From Rhodobacter maris (lineage in GTDB: Bacteria; Pseudomonadota; Alphaproteobacteria; Rhodobacterales; Rhodobacteraceae), in the NCBI RefSeq assembly GCF_900217815.1, contig NZ_OBMT01000004.1:124001-188000 (forward strand): 64,000 nt of DNA, read 5' to 3'. How positions within the stretch are numbered: position 1 is the stretch's first letter; every line of letters begins with the position of its first letter. Shown here piece by piece: positions 63,377-64,000 of this stretch. The notes beneath the pieces were generated by a model. That model did not search any database and had not been told where the DNA came from. It worked only from the letters and a program-made list of their open reading frames with translations. The position numbers and the translations under genes were made by a program.

Positions 63377-64000
63377 ATGAAGCCTTCCCATCCCTCCCTT
63401 TCCGTTCTTCCGATTGCCCTTGCCGGGCTATGTCTTCTGGCTGACCCGCTCTGCGCTCAAGACGCCGATCCGAGCCTGATCGACCGGGAACTTGCGCATG
63501 GAATCGACCTGCGCAGCAATGCTTTCGCCCGCTGCATGGGGCTGCCCTCCTGCACCGTGGACGGCTTGACGCTGAGCGCGGAACGGGAAACCGTCGATGG
63601 CCTGGGCTGGCAACCCGCCGCCCTGTACTGGGACCCGATCGACGGGATCGGCATTCTGGACGGCGCACAAAACGACGAGATCGACATTGACGAGCGTCTG
63701 ACCGTGCAGAGCGACACGGCCCTGACCTCTCTGGGAAGGATCTGGCTCAGCGATCTGTTTCTGGGCGAAGAGAAGCGCTACGGGGCACTCGGCAACGACA
63801 AGATCGAAGGCGTGCCAGACGATGTCGAGGTCGCCGGGATCGCACTCTGGTCCGGGCAAAAGGAACAGGCCCGGTTCATCGTGACCGGCAAGGACGTGCT
63901 GCCCGAGGATCCGTTTAACCAGCATGTTTCGGGCACCTTCCTTGAAGATGGCGACCTGCGGCGCCGGCTGTTGCTCAACAATGACATCATCACGGTGCTC
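63377..64000 (+). CDS. Secreted protein, 3'-truncated by the window, probably CTERM-type
   Basis: A frame from ATG 63377 is open for 208 codons to the window edge. It has a signal peptide ('LPIALAGLCLLADPLCAQD') and a body with 'LYWDPIDGIGILDGAQNDEIDIDERLTV', in parts, a pattern common in PEP-CTERM-type exported proteins, and two Cys in 'CMGLPSC'. The C-terminal sorting tail would lie beyond the edge. A possible promoter with TTGACT at 63296-63301 precedes it. Its function is unknown; an envelope or matrix role is inferred from neighbours. Confidence 0.72.
   Translation, partial: MKPSHPSLSVLPIALAGLCLLADPLCAQDADPSLIDRELAHGIDLRSNAFARCMGLPSCTVDGLTLSAERETVDGLGWQPAALYWDPIDGIGILDGAQNDEIDIDERLTVQSDTALTSLGRIWLSDLFLGEEKRYGALGNDKIEGVPDDVEVAGIALWSGQKEQARFIVTGKDVLPEDPFNQHVSGTFLEDGDLRRRLLLNNDIITVL

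Overview
This GC-rich window reads as chromosome from an alphaproteobacterium of the Rhodobacteraceae (Rhodobacter in the broad sense). The evidence is the set of lineage-typical small families (DUF1150 after an Hsp20 gene, DUF465/YdcH, DUF2794), a cytochrome c', thiBPQ behind a TPP riboswitch, glcDEF, heat-shock promoters of the CTTG(A/C)A...CCC(C/A)-type, and an exported protein with a VPLPA-CTERM tail. Genus and species cannot be fixed from the sequence alone.

Positions 1-17,100 are mostly housekeeping: the end of trxB with an overlapping RES-domain gene, a DHA2-type MFS pump, a fused ATP sulfurylase/APS kinase, an hsp20-DUF1150 operon under an RpoH-like promoter, purEK, prs, a threonine aldolase/YcgN pair, ribF, a MaoC hydratase, a HAD phosphatase and parE. 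A lower-GC two-gene insertion (DUF2188 plus a deoxyribosyltransferase/TIR-like protein) sits directly against the 3' end of parE.

Positions 18,000-38,900 hold a c-type cytochrome, the TPP riboswitch and thiBPQ, a lipoprotein of the I78 inhibitor family, cytochrome c', a candidate structured small RNA, NlpC/P60 and M17 peptidases, a beta-carbonic anhydrase, asd, a second hsp20 gene with an RpoH-like promoter and a probable ROSE-type RNA thermometer, a secreted trypsin-like protease, the glycolate oxidase operon glcDEF, an SseB-like protein and a uracil-DNA-glycosylase-family protein.

Positions 39,000-47,400 contain an ABC-2 polysaccharide export ATPase, a KpsE-like inner-membrane protein and kdsA (Kdo synthesis), then a BaiN-like flavoprotein, tRNA-Gln(TTG), a decayed IS5-type transposase fragment and an arsenic operon. 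That operon is an arsR-arsC fusion, an ArsJ-associated GAPDH and arsJ; it would turn arsenate into 1-arseno-3-phosphoglycerate and export it. Its probable operator overlaps the first start codon.

Positions 47,500-53,060 encode a membrane-anchored GGDEF-EAL protein and a dctPQM TRAP transporter. After about 740 bases with little content, positions 53,800-64,000 form a surface/exopolysaccharide region: a VPLPA-CTERM protein, two methyltransferase-type proteins, a TPR-like glycosyltransferase, a GT28-like glycosyltransferase with an unusual N-terminal domain, an unknown 183-residue protein, a Sel1-repeat protein with AlgK-like character and a secreted protein cut by the window end. The strongest candidates for undescribed biology are the DUF2188 pair, the structured RNA near 23,000, and this last cluster.
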